Origin: Streptomyces sp. ICBB 8177
Lineage (GTDB): Bacteria; Actinomycetota; Actinomycetes; Streptomycetales; Streptomycetaceae
Assembly: GCF_003144095.1 (NCBI RefSeq)
Contig: NZ_NSKH01000023.1
Coordinates: 294,849 to 358,848 of the forward strand
Length of the DNA: 64,000 nucleotides
Direction of reading: 5' to 3'
Shown here piece after piece: positions 7,849 through 15,963 of this stretch. Both the position numbers and the translations under genes were made by a program. Under the pieces are notes generated by a model. The model saw only the letters and a program-made list of their open reading frames with translations. It did not search any database and had not been told where the DNA came from. Each line of letters opens with the position of its first letter. Position 1 is the stretch's first letter.

Positions 7849-10797
7849 GTGGGCGGGACCGCACTGGCCGGACTGACGGCCGGGGAACCTCCGGCGAACG
7901 GAGGATCGTCGGCACGCGCACAGCCGGTACGGGGTGCGGGGCCGTCGCCCGAGGCGGGCGCGTCCGCGTCCCCGTCCCCGTTCCCCGGGGCCGTCCCGGC
8001 CTCCGGTGCCGCACACGGAGCCACACCTGGTGCCGTCGCATCCGGCGGGCTCGGCTCGGCCGGGGTCTCCGGGCCGGCGGGCACGGTCACGGTCGAGATC
8101 GAGATCCCGGGCCCGTATGACGACCTCGCGAGGGCCGTGACTCCAACTGCCGACACTGGGGGCGCCGTTGGCGAGGGGCTGCCTCGGAGTTCGGGTGAGG
8201 GTGCCGGCGCGGGAGGGTTCGCGAGTGGTACGGACGCGGGTGCCGGAGTGGGCGCGTTCGCGAAGGGTGCGGATGCGTTCGTTAAGGGTGCGGGTGCGGG
8301 CGCGCTCGTGACAGGTGCGAACGCGGACGCGTTGGTGAAAGGTGCAGACGCGGGCGCTTTCGCGAAGGGCGCGGGCGCGTTCGCCAAGGGTGCGGGTGCG
8401 GGTACGTTCGCGAAGAGTGCCGGGGACGTGGCCTCCTACGAGCGCGAGGAAGGCCCCGGCGACAGTGGTCCCTCGGCAGACCGGGGTGCGGGGCTCAGTC
8501 CGCGCCGGGTGCGCATGGTGTTCGTCGGGCTGCTGCTGGCCATGCTGCTCGCCGCCCTCGACCAGACCGTCGTCGCGACCGCGCTGCCGAAGATCGTGGG
8601 CGAACTGCACGGTCTGGACCGGATGTCGTGGGTGGTCACCTCCTACCTGCTGGCGTCGACCGTGGGGCTGCCGATCTACGGCAAGCTGGGCGACCTGTTC
8701 GGGCGCAAGCCCGTCTTCCAGTTCGCGATCGTCACCTTCGTCATCGGGTCCGCCCTCGCGGGCTGGTCGCACACCATGAACGAGCTGATCGTCTTCCGCG
8801 GCCTGCAGGGCGTCGGAGGCGGCGGCCTGATGATCGGCGTGCAGGCGATCATCGCGGACGTCGTGCCCCCGCAGCGGCGCGGACGCTACCTGGGCGTGAT
8901 CGGCGCCGCCTTCGGCCTGGCCTCCGTCGCCGGACCGCTGGTCGGCGGCTTCTTCACCGACCACGCCTCCTGGCGCTGGTGCTTCTACGTCAACGTGCCG
9001 TTCGGCGTGCTCACCCTCCTGGTGATCGCCGCCGTGCTGAGGCTGCCCGCCCCCGCCGTCCGGGCGCACTTCGACGTGCTGGGCGCGCTGCTGCTGACCT
9101 CGGCCTCGACCTGCCTGGTGCTGCTGACCAGTTGGGGCGGCACGCGCTACGCCTGGCGCTCGCACGTGATCCTCGGCCTGGGCGGCGGCGCGCTCGCCTC
9201 CACCCTGCTCTTCCTTCTGGTCGAGCGCTTCGCCGTACAACCGGTCATCCCGCTGCGGCTGTTCAGCGACCGCGTCTTCAACGTCTCCAACGTCATCGGC
9301 GTGGTGACCGGCGTCGCCCTCTTCGGCGCGGCCGGCTACCTTCCGACCTTCCTGCAGATGGCCGACGGCGTGTCGGCCACCGAATCCGGCCTGCTGATGC
9401 TGCCGATGACCGGCGGGGTGGTGGTCGCCTCCATCGCCTCCGGCAGACTCATCGGGCGCACCGGCCACCTCAAGGTCTACTCGCTGCTGGGCTGCGCGCT
9501 GGCCGCCGCCGGCCTGTGGCTGCTGTCGGGCCTGACGGCACACACCGGGCGCCCGGTGTACAGCGTCTGGATGGCCGTCCTGGGTCTGGGCGTCGGCCTC
9601 ACCCTGCCCGTCCTCCTGCTCGCGGTGCAGAACTCCGCCGCCCCCGACGACCTGGGCGTCGCGACGTCCGCCAACAACTACTTCCGGCAGATCGGCGGTT
9701 CGGTCGGCGCGGCCGTCTTCGGCACGCTGTTCGCCCGCCGCCTGACCGAACGCCTCGCCGCCGGCCTCCCGCACTCGGTGCGGCTGCCCAGTCCCGACTC
9801 CATCACTCCGCAGCTCGTGCGCGCCCTGCCCGCGCCGCTGCGCGACGCCTACGTACGGGCGTACGCGGAGGCGATGCCGCACATCTTCCTCTACTTCGTG
9901 CCGCCCCTCGCCCTCGGCTTCCTGACCGCCTTCCTGTTCAAGGAGAAACCCCTGGTGACGACCCACGACGGCACGCCCGCGGACGCCTCCGCCAACGCCT
10001 ACGTACCCCCGCAGACCCGCCCGGGCGGCGCGGCCGGCGTCGGCGTACCGGTGTGCGGCACCGTCCAGCACGCGGACGGCACCCGGGTGGCCCGGGCCGC
10101 CCTCACCCTCATCGATTCCTCCGGACGCCAGATCGGCCGCGGCGCGACCGGTGACGACGGCCGCTACGCACTGTCCACGCCGGGCAGCGGCAGCTACGTC
10201 CTGATCGCGGCGGCGGGCGGGCACCAGCCGCAGGCGGTGAGCCTCACCGTCGGGGACCGGCCCGTCGACCTGGACGTGGTGCTCGGCGGCGCGGGACGGC
10301 TGGCCGGGTCCGTGCTGACCGCCGACGGCACCCCTGTGCACGACGCCGTGGTCACCCTGACCGACGTGCGTGGCGAGGTCGTCGCCGGCGCCCGCAGCGA
10401 TCGCGACGGCGCCTACGTGCTGACCGATCTGGTCGCGGGGGAGTACACGCTCGCCGCGAGCGCCCCTGCGTACCGGCCCGCCGCGCTCCCGGTGTCGGTG
10501 CAGGCGGCGCGCGAGACCCGGCAGGACGTCGAACTCGCGGGCGGAGCCGTCCTGCGCGGCACGGTGCGAGCCCCCGGCGGCCGTCCGGTCGAGGACGCCC
10601 GCGTGACGTTGCTGGACGCCGCGGGCAACGTCGTCGACTCCGTCACCACCGGCACGGACGGGGTGTTCCGCTTCGTCGACCTGGCCGCCGGCTCGTACAC
10701 GGTGATCGCTGCGGGGTACCCACCGGTCGCCACCGTCCTTCAGGTGGCGGGCGGCGGCCGCACGGAACGCGACTTGCGGCTCGGTCACGAGGACTGA
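7849..10797 (+). CDS. DHA2-type MFS drug exporter with disordered N-terminus and three C-terminal beta-sandwich repeats
   Basis: 982 residues from the GTG at 7849, which has GAGGGGAG just upstream; an in-frame GTG at 7723 would add 42 residues. About 220 N-terminal residues are Ala/Gly/Ser/Pro-rich and disordered, and include KGA-type repeats. The membrane part starts near residue 222 with the DHA2 (EmrB/QacA, 14-helix) signature [20 protein letters not shown]; motif A is [11 protein letters not shown]. After the last helix come three units of about 83 residues, each like carboxypeptidase-regulatory or CNA-B domains (for example [20 protein letters not shown]). Likely a proton-driven exporter; the substrate is unknown. 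The extra domains probably lie on one face of the membrane and bind something else. Confidence 0.88.
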   Translation: MGGTALAGLTAGEPPANGGSSARAQPVRGAGPSPEAGASASPSPFPGAVPASGAAHGATPGAVASGGLGSAGVSGPAGTVTVEIEIPGPYDDLARAVTPTADTGGAVGEGLPRSSGEGAGAGGFASGTDAGAGVGAFAKGADAFVKGAGAGALVTGANADALVKGADAGAFAKGAGAFAKGAGAGTFAKSAGDVASYEREEGPGDSGPSADRGAGLSPRRVRMVFVGLLLAMLLAALDQTVVATALPKIVGELHGLDRMSWVVTSYLLASTVGLPIYGKLGDLFGRKPVFQFAIVTFVIGSALAGWSHTMNELIVFRGLQGVGGGGLMIGVQAIIADVVPPQRRGRYLGVIGAAFGLASVAGPLVGGFFTDHASWRWCFYVNVPFGVLTLLVIAAVLRLPAPAVRAHFDVLGALLLTSASTCLVLLTSWGGTRYAWRSHVILGLGGGALASTLLFLLVERFAVQPVIPLRLFSDRVFNVSNVIGVVTGVALFGAAGYLPTFLQMADGVSATESGLLMLPMTGGVVVASIASGRLIGRTGHLKVYSLLGCALAAAGLWLLSGLTAHTGRPVYSVWMAVLGLGVGLTLPVLLLAVQNSAAPDDLGVATSANNYFRQIGGSVGAAVFGTLFARRLTERLAAGLPHSVRLPSPDSITPQLVRALPAPLRDAYVRAYAEAMPHIFLYFVPPLALGFLTAFLFKEKPLVTTHDGTPADASANAYVPPQTRPGGAAGVGVPVCGTVQHADGTRVARAALTLIDSSGRQIGRGATGDDGRYALSTPGSGSYVLIAAAGGHQPQAVSLTVGDRPVDLDVVLGGAGRLAGSVLTADGTPVHDAVVTLTDVRGEVVAGARSDRDGAYVLTDLVAGEYTLAASAPAYRPAALPVSVQAARETRQDVELAGGAVLRGTVRAPGGRPVEDARVTLLDAAGNVVDSVTTGTDGVFRFVDLAAGSYTVIAAGYPPVATVLQVAGGGRTERDLRLGHED
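8250..8428 (+). repeat. Degenerate tandem repeat encoding AFAKGAxAG units
   Basis: Within the MFS gene, an irregular tandem repeat of about 18-30 bp (variants of GCGTTCGCGAAGGGTGCGG) encodes repeated (A)FAKGA and LVKGADAG units over about 60 residues. It is in frame, so length changes would stay in frame. It is not a CRISPR array: units are imperfect and there are no unique spacers. Confidence 0.75.
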
Positions 10798-10811
10798 TCC
10801 GCCCGGCCCCG

Positions 10812-10839
10812 GCGGGGCGGCGGCTGCCGTCCGCCCCGC
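10812..10839. terminator. Bidirectional terminator between convergent genes
   Basis: Arms GCGGGGCGG (10812-10820) and CCGCCCCGC (10831-10839) form a 9-bp GC stem with a 10-nt loop. It sits between the MFS stop at 10797 and the convergent membrane-protein stop at 10839. No T-run follows, as is usual in Streptomyces. Confidence 0.7.
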
Positions 10840-12485
10840 TAGGACCCGGACCGCGTCGGGCAGGGTGTGCCCCGGGGCAACTGGTAGCGGGCCCCGATCC
10901 GGAACAGGCCAGGGCCGGAGGCGTGCAACATCGTCCACTCCCCGTCCTGTTCCAGGCATCCGTGGCCCCCGCCGAGGACTCCGAGCCACGGCGACCAGGT
11001 GATCCGCACCAGCACAGAGCCGGCAGCGGGTACCCGCAACGACAGTTCGCTCTCGCCTGCCTGCACCACCTTGGACGGCGCGGCGGCCAACGGCACCGGG
11101 TCGGTCACCCGGTACACCCGCCAGTGCGGGTCCTGCCACACCTGCCGCAGCCAGGGCTGGCCCTCGGAGACCAGCCGCGCCTCGGCGACGGCGGCGTTGT
11201 CCGGCGTCGCGTCGGGCAGCACCACGTAGTTCACCGCCCAGCGCCGCAGCCAGTCGTGGTAGGACGCGGCGGTCAGCGTCCCGTTGTAGAACAGCGGGTT
11301 GCGCTCCACGTCGACCTGGCGGTTCCAGCCGCGCGCCAGGTCCACGTAGGGGGACAGGCCCGCCGACTCGAAATGGGTCTGCGCCGACACGATCTCCACG
11401 CGCCCCTGGCTCGCGTCCAGCCGCCGCAACTCGCCCTCCAGGGGCCGCGCGTACGACGCCCATCCGGCGGCCGGGGCGGTCGCCAGCAAGTCCTGCACGG
11501 GCTTGAAGATCTGCCACACCGCGGCCACCGCGAAGGCCAGGTAGAGCGCGAGCACCTTCCTCGGCGCCAGGTGGCGGCGTCCCGCCGCTGCCGCCAGCAG
11601 CAGAGCCCCGGCGAACAGCAGTGCCAGCCGGACCACGTTGCTCCCGATCGGCGAGGGCACCGCGAGCGTGAGCGCCACCCCGAGGCAGTACGCCGCCGCC
11701 GCGATTCGCACCGGGCGCCACGACTTCGGTGCCCACAGCGCCAGCGGCAACGACACCCCGATCGGCAGCAGCGCCCCCGCCAGCGAGAACGGCTGGACCC
11801 CGTAGAACGGGAAGAAAATCGTGGTGGCCGCCACCACCAGCACCGGCCCCGCCGCCATCGCGTAGGCGTCCTTGCGCCTGCCGGTGAAGAACAGCGCCGC
11901 CGCGACCACCTCGACGAAGAGCCCCGCCACCGGGCTCGACATGGTCGCCAGCGCCCCCAGCCCGGCCGCCGCCGCGCCGCGCCACGCCCTGCTGCCCCAC
12001 GACTCGTAGGCGACCCAGACCGCAGCCAGCCCGAAGAACACGCCGACGGCGAACGTCACCCGGCCCGAGGCGCTGTCGCACCACAGGGCGAACGCCCCCC
12101 ACAGCGCCGGGACCATCGGGCGCCGGACCCCGGTGCGCACCAGCATGCGCGCGAAGATCGCGGCGGAGGCCGTCCCCACGATCACCGCGGTCGTGCGCAC
12201 CCCGAGCGCCGCCATCAGATACGGGGTCAGCACGCTGTACGACACCGGATGCATGCCGCCGTACCACGACAGGTTGTACGCGGAACCGGGGTTGCGGTCC
12301 GCGAACTCCGTCCATGCGTACTGCGCCGCCAGGTCGCCACCCTCGGTGGCCAGGAAGACCGCCCACACCACGTGCAGCACCGCCGCCAGCAGCACGGACG
12401 CCACGACCGGGTCGCGCAGCCAGGCCGCCACCGCCTGCCGACGCGGCGAGAATACGGCGCGAGACGCCGGTTCGAGGGTGGTCAT
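10839..12485 (-). CDS. Multi-pass membrane protein, GT-C-like topology
   Basis: 548 residues with roughly ten hydrophobic helices between residues 25 and 350, followed by a soluble domain of about 190 residues. The soluble part contains SAQTHFESAGLSPYVDLARG and AVNYVVLPDATPDN. The first loop after helix 1 holds acidic residues (ATEGGDLAAQYAW). This layout resembles GT-C glycosyltransferases that use polyprenyl-phosphate sugars, but no diagnostic motif decides it and database names for such proteins vary. The function is unassigned. A GGGAG ribosome site lies 8 bp before the ATG. The gene converges on the MFS exporter and is divergent from the PAS-methyltransferase gene. Confidence 0.75.
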   Translation of the reverse strand: MTTLEPASRAVFSPRRQAVAAWLRDPVVASVLLAAVLHVVWAVFLATEGGDLAAQYAWTEFADRNPGSAYNLSWYGGMHPVSYSVLTPYLMAALGVRTTAVIVGTASAAIFARMLVRTGVRRPMVPALWGAFALWCDSASGRVTFAVGVFFGLAAVWVAYESWGSRAWRGAAAAGLGALATMSSPVAGLFVEVVAAALFFTGRRKDAYAMAAGPVLVVAATTIFFPFYGVQPFSLAGALLPIGVSLPLALWAPKSWRPVRIAAAAYCLGVALTLAVPSPIGSNVVRLALLFAGALLLAAAAGRRHLAPRKVLALYLAFAVAAVWQIFKPVQDLLATAPAAGWASYARPLEGELRRLDASQGRVEIVSAQTHFESAGLSPYVDLARGWNRQVDVERNPLFYNGTLTAASYHDWLRRWAVNYVVLPDATPDNAAVAEARLVSEGQPWLRQVWQDPHWRVYRVTDPVPLAAAPSKVVQAGESELSLRVPAAGSVLVRITWSPWLGVLGGGHGCLEQDGEWTMLHASGPGLFRIGARYQLPRGTPCPTRSGS

Positions 12486-12717
12486 GGTGATTGCTCCCGG
12501 TCTTCCCCAGTTCTCCTACCGCGTACGGGACGCTAACACGCTGTTCGTCCCCCGCCCGGCAACAGGTGCCGCGCGCGGGCGTACGCCGATTTGCGCTTCG
12601 CGCTCCGCAGCCCGATGCGTCACCTCTACCGTGGTATTCGGCGCCACGGGTCTCGCGGCCGGGGCGAGGCGCCGACCGCGGCCGCGGTCCCGACAGGGGG
12701 AAGGGGTCCCCGGAACC

Positions 12718-13590
12718 ATGGAGCGTCGCCCGCCTGGGGAGCACTCCGCCCAGCCGGCCGGGCGCGTTCCGCTCGCCGTGGTCGTCGTGGACGGCGACGG
12801 CCCGGTCCTCCACTGGAACAGCGGCGCGCGCAGGCTGTTCGGCGTCGCTCGGGAAGAGGCCGTCGGCGCCGATTCCCCGGGAGTTCGCATGGCCGTGCCG
12901 GACCGCTGCAAGGAGGCGTGGGAGAGCTTCTGGAGGGAGACCGCGGTCCGGGACTACGACGCGTCGCTGAGCGTCAAGTCCCACCTGGCACTCTTCGAGC
13001 CGTTCGTCGACGGCTCGAAGCCCGTGGTCGACCTCGGGTGCGGCAGCTGCGCCACGACGCGCTTCCTGGCGGAGCGGTTCGCACGTGCGGCCGGGGTGGA
13101 CCTCTCCCGCGTCGTCGTCGAACACGCCCGGCGGGCCGACCCGTCCGGCACGGCGGAGTTCCGGCAGCTGAACGCCGCCGAGCCCGAGCAGGTCCGTGCC
13201 CTGCACGCGGAGTTGGGGGACGCCGACGTCCACCTGCGCGCGGTGATCCACCAGAGCGAACCTGCGGCGCGTCCCGCGATCGCCGCAGCCGTGGCCACGC
13301 CGGCCGGGCGGCGCGGCCGGGCCTTCATCGTGGAAGCGCTCGCGGTCGCCAAGACCGTGATCGCGGACGCGGTCCGGGACGCGGGTGGGCCCCCGCCGAA
13401 GATCGCCAGGGTCTTCGCGCACGGGCTCACGCCCGCGGAGACCGAGGACGAGACCGTGCCCGAACTGCTGCAGGAGACCGGCCTTTCGGCGCTCGCGAGC
13501 GCGCGCGCTGACCTGGTGATGACGGAGTGCCGGGCGGACGGGTCGTCCAGGACCGGCCTGCCGACCCAGTGGCTTGTGGCTGGTCGCTGA
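12718..13590 (+). CDS. Short PAS segment fused to a SAM-dependent methyltransferase
   Basis: 290 residues. Residues about 16-50 (PLAVVVVDGDGPVLHWNSGA, then RRLFGVAREEAVG) are the N-terminal part of a PAS domain like those at the front of Streptomyces SpoIIE-type phosphatases. The PAS core breaks off at once, and from about residue 65 a class I methyltransferase begins (ESFWRETAVRDYDASLSVKS), with SAM motif DLGCGSCATTRFLAERF. The rest lacks the other PAS, GAF or PP2C parts. Substrate unknown. The ATG at 12718 is the first that includes the PAS piece; the real methyltransferase start could be the in-frame ATG near 12889. The joint looks like a recombination or truncation event. Confidence 0.7.
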   Translation: MERRPPGEHSAQPAGRVPLAVVVVDGDGPVLHWNSGARRLFGVAREEAVGADSPGVRMAVPDRCKEAWESFWRETAVRDYDASLSVKSHLALFEPFVDGSKPVVDLGCGSCATTRFLAERFARAAGVDLSRVVVEHARRADPSGTAEFRQLNAAEPEQVRALHAELGDADVHLRAVIHQSEPAARPAIAAAVATPAGRRGRAFIVEALAVAKTVIADAVRDAGGPPPKIARVFAHGLTPAETEDETVPELLQETGLSALASARADLVMTECRADGSSRTGLPTQWLVAGR

Positions 13591-13633
13591 GAGTGAGTTC
13601 ATGAAATCGAGTCTGTGAGCGAGGGGCGGATCG

Positions 13634-13693
13634 CACCAGGCCTGTGGATAACTCTAGAGGTCTAGACCTCTAGAGTTATCCACAGGCCTGGTG
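13634..13693. repeat. 60-bp perfect palindrome with DasR-like centre
   Basis: Two 28-bp arms around CTAG are perfectly complementary. The central 16 bp, AGAGGTCTAGACCTCT (13656-13671), matches the DasR response element AGTGGTCTAGACCACT at 14 of 16 positions. Each arm also contains TTATCCACA, identical to the E. coli-type DnaA box, in opposite orientation. It lies 43 bp after the PAS-methyltransferase stop and just upstream of the predicted -10 (TACCGT, 13712-13717) of the peptidase operon. It could be an operator, a terminator for the upstream gene, or both. Confidence 0.85.
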
Positions 13694-13724
13694 TCCGTTC
13701 GGGCCGCCGCGTACCGTCCGAGCC

Positions 13725-14558
13725 ATGAAGATTCTGATCTCCGCCGACATGGAGGGCGCCACCGGCGTCACCTGGCCCGCTGACGTGCTGCCCGGCACCG
13801 AGCAGTGGCAGCGGTGCCGACGGATGTTCACCTCCGACGTGAACGCGGCCATCGCCGGGTTCTTCGACGGGGGCGCGGACGAGGTCCTCGTCAACGAGGC
13901 CCACTGGACGATGCGCAACCTCCTCCTGGAGGAATTGGACGAGCGGGCCGTGATGCTCACGGGGCGTCACAAAGCCCTGTCGATGGTCGAAGGCGTCCAG
14001 CACGGGGACGTCGACGGTGTCGCCTTCCTCGGCTACCACACCGGCGCGGGCACCGAAGGCGTCCTGGCCCACACCTACCTCGCCAACTCGATCACCGGTG
14101 TCTGGGTCAACGGTGAGCCCGCGGGCGAGGGCAGACTCAACTCCCTGGTCGTCGCCGAGTACGGCGTCCCCGTCGTCCTGGTCACCGGTGACGACAGGAC
14201 CGGACTCGACGCCAGGAGCTACGCACCGCGGGCACCGGCGGTCGCGGTCAAGGACTACGTGTCCCGCTACGCGGCCGTGTGCCGCCCGCCGGCCCGCACC
14301 GCGGCCGAGATCAGGGAAGCCGCGCGGCGCGGCGCCGAACTCGCCGTGCGACACGAGCCGGTCCAGGCCGGGCCGTTCACCGTCGAGGTGGAGTTCGACG
14401 CCTCCCACCTGGTCTGCGCGGCGACCGTCGTGCCCCTGGTGGAGCAGTGTGGCGAGCGGCGGGTGCGCTACACCACCGACACCATGTACGAAGGCATCCG
14501 CGCCTTCAAGGCCGTGACCACGCTGGTCTCTTCACACGTGGAGGAACACTATGGCTGA
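13725..14558 (+). CDS. M55 family D-aminopeptidase (DppA-like)
   Basis: 277 residues starting MKILISADMEGATGVT, the M55 signature in which Asp and Glu of the ADMEG motif bind zinc. Other family blocks are NEAHWTMRNL, GRHKALSMVEG, GYHTGAGTEGVLAHTY and VVLVTGDD. Known members cut D-Ala-D-Ala and related peptides from the N-terminus. There is no good ribosome site. TACCGT lies 7 bp upstream of the ATG, suggesting a leaderless transcript. First gene of a four-gene peptidase operon: its last 8 bp overlap the M20 gene. B. subtilis dppA is also linked to an LD-carboxypeptidase gene (ykfA), as here. Confidence 0.92.
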   Translation: MKILISADMEGATGVTWPADVLPGTEQWQRCRRMFTSDVNAAIAGFFDGGADEVLVNEAHWTMRNLLLEELDERAVMLTGRHKALSMVEGVQHGDVDGVAFLGYHTGAGTEGVLAHTYLANSITGVWVNGEPAGEGRLNSLVVAEYGVPVVLVTGDDRTGLDARSYAPRAPAVAVKDYVSRYAAVCRPPARTAAEIREAARRGAELAVRHEPVQAGPFTVEVEFDASHLVCAATVVPLVEQCGERRVRYTTDTMYEGIRAFKAVTTLVSSHVEEHYG

Positions 14559-15915
14559 GTCGACACTGGACCTGCCCCCGGCTCCGCCGCCGGGGCAGCA
14601 GGCCCTGGACGAAGTGGTCCGCTTCACCTCCGACCTCATCCGCATCGACACCACCAACCGGGGCGGCGGCGACTGTGCCGAGCGGCCCGCCGCCGAGTAC
14701 GTCGCCGAACGCCTCGCCGACGCCGGGATCGAACCGCGCGTCCTGGAGTCCGCGCCGGGCCGGGCCAACGTGGTGGCCCGTATCGAGGGCAGCGACCCCT
14801 CGGCCGGAGCCCTGCTGGTCCACGGTCATCTCGACGTGGTGCCCGCCGAGCCCGACGAGTGGAGCGTGCACCCCTTCTCCGGCGAGGTGCGCGACGGCGT
14901 GGTCTGGGGGCGCGGCGCCGTCGACATGAAGGACATGGACGCGATGGTGCTCGCCACCGTACGCGCCTGGGCCAGAGAAGGCCGCAGGCCGCGCCGGGAC
15001 ATCGTGCTGGCGTTCACCGCGGACGAGGAGGACAGCGCCGTCCACGGCTCCGGATTCCTCGCCGACCGGCACGCCGATCTGTTCGACGGCTGTGTCGAAG
15101 GCATCAGCGAGTCGGGCGCGTTCACCTTCCACACCGCATCCGGCCTGCGGCTCTACCCCGTCGCCGCCGGGGAGCGCGGCACCGCCTGGCTGAAGCTGAC
15201 GGCCAAGGGCCGGGCCGGGCACGGCTCGAAGGTCAACCGGGAGAACGCCGTCAGCGCCCTGGCCGCCGCCGTCTCGCGGATCGGCGAACACCACTGGCCG
15301 GTCCGGCTCAGCGCGACCGTGCGAGCCGCGCTCGCCGAACTGGCCGCCCTGCACGAGATCGACACCGACCTGGACGCGGCCTCGCCCGACGGTCTGGAAC
15401 GCGCCGTCGAAGCCCTGCTGGAAGCACTCGGCCCGAGCGCGGCGCTGGTCGAGTCCACCGTCCGCAACAGCTCCAACCCGACGATGTTCTCCGCCGGTTA
15501 CAAGCTCAACGTGATCCCGGGAGAGGCCACCGCCCACGTGGACGGCCGGATCGTGCCCGGCGGCGAGGAGGAGTTCACCGAGACCCTGGACCGCCTCACC
15601 GGGTCCCGGGTGGACTGGGAGTTCCATCACCGTGAGCGACCGCTCGAGGCGCCGATCGACTCACCGACGTTCGCCGCGATGCGGGAGGCGCTGGAGCACT
15701 TCGACCCCGGAGCCCACGTGGTGCCGTACTGCATGTCCGGAGGCACCGACGCCAAGCAGTTCGGGCGTCTGGGCATCACCGGATACGGATTCTCACCGCT
15801 GAAGCTGCCACCGGGATTCGACTACCAGGCGCTCTTCCACGGAGTCGACGAACGTGTTCCGGTGGAGGCGCTGCACTTCGGAGTCCGGGTCCTCGACCGC
15901 TTCATGAGCCGGTAA
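14551..15915 (+). CDS. M20 family metallopeptidase (deacylase/dipeptidase type)
   Basis: 454 residues. Zinc-ligand motifs are in order: LLVHGHLDVVP (His and its Asp), GRGAVDMKDMDA (bridging Asp), FTADEEDSAVHGS (catalytic Glu and ligand), and a distal FHGVDERVP with the last His. The dimerisation (lid) domain sits in the middle. M20 members hydrolyse dipeptides or N-acyl amino acids; within this operon a dipeptidase finishing off short peptides fits best. The start overlaps the DppA stop by 8 bp and has GAGG upstream, so translation is probably coupled. No signal peptide, so it acts in the cytoplasm. Confidence 0.92.
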   Translation: MAESTLDLPPAPPPGQQALDEVVRFTSDLIRIDTTNRGGGDCAERPAAEYVAERLADAGIEPRVLESAPGRANVVARIEGSDPSAGALLVHGHLDVVPAEPDEWSVHPFSGEVRDGVVWGRGAVDMKDMDAMVLATVRAWAREGRRPRRDIVLAFTADEEDSAVHGSGFLADRHADLFDGCVEGISESGAFTFHTASGLRLYPVAAGERGTAWLKLTAKGRAGHGSKVNRENAVSALAAAVSRIGEHHWPVRLSATVRAALAELAALHEIDTDLDAASPDGLERAVEALLEALGPSAALVESTVRNSSNPTMFSAGYKLNVIPGEATAHVDGRIVPGGEEEFTETLDRLTGSRVDWEFHHRERPLEAPIDSPTFAAMREALEHFDPGAHVVPYCMSGGTDAKQFGRLGITGYGFSPLKLPPGFDYQALFHGVDERVPVEALHFGVRVLDRFMSR

Positions 15916-15963
15916 GCCAGCGACGCGAGAGCGCGCCGCCGCCAAGACAAGGAGCCAACTGCC

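Noticed and set aside
8250..8428. Possible CRISPR-like array
   Set aside because: Repeats are degenerate, contiguous and in frame within the MFS gene, with no unique spacers.
7411..13602. A 2063-codon open frame on the minus strand, and similar long frames such as 40624-43839 minus
   Set aside because: Composition is Arg/Gly/Ala/Val-rich shadow coding caused by GC-rich third positions. They run antisense to genes with clear domains and have no ribosome sites.
13634..13693. Replication origin because of two TTATCCACA boxes
   Set aside because: Only two boxes, in mirror position of one palindrome; the Streptomyces consensus is TTGTCCACA and no dnaA, dnaN or gyr genes are near.
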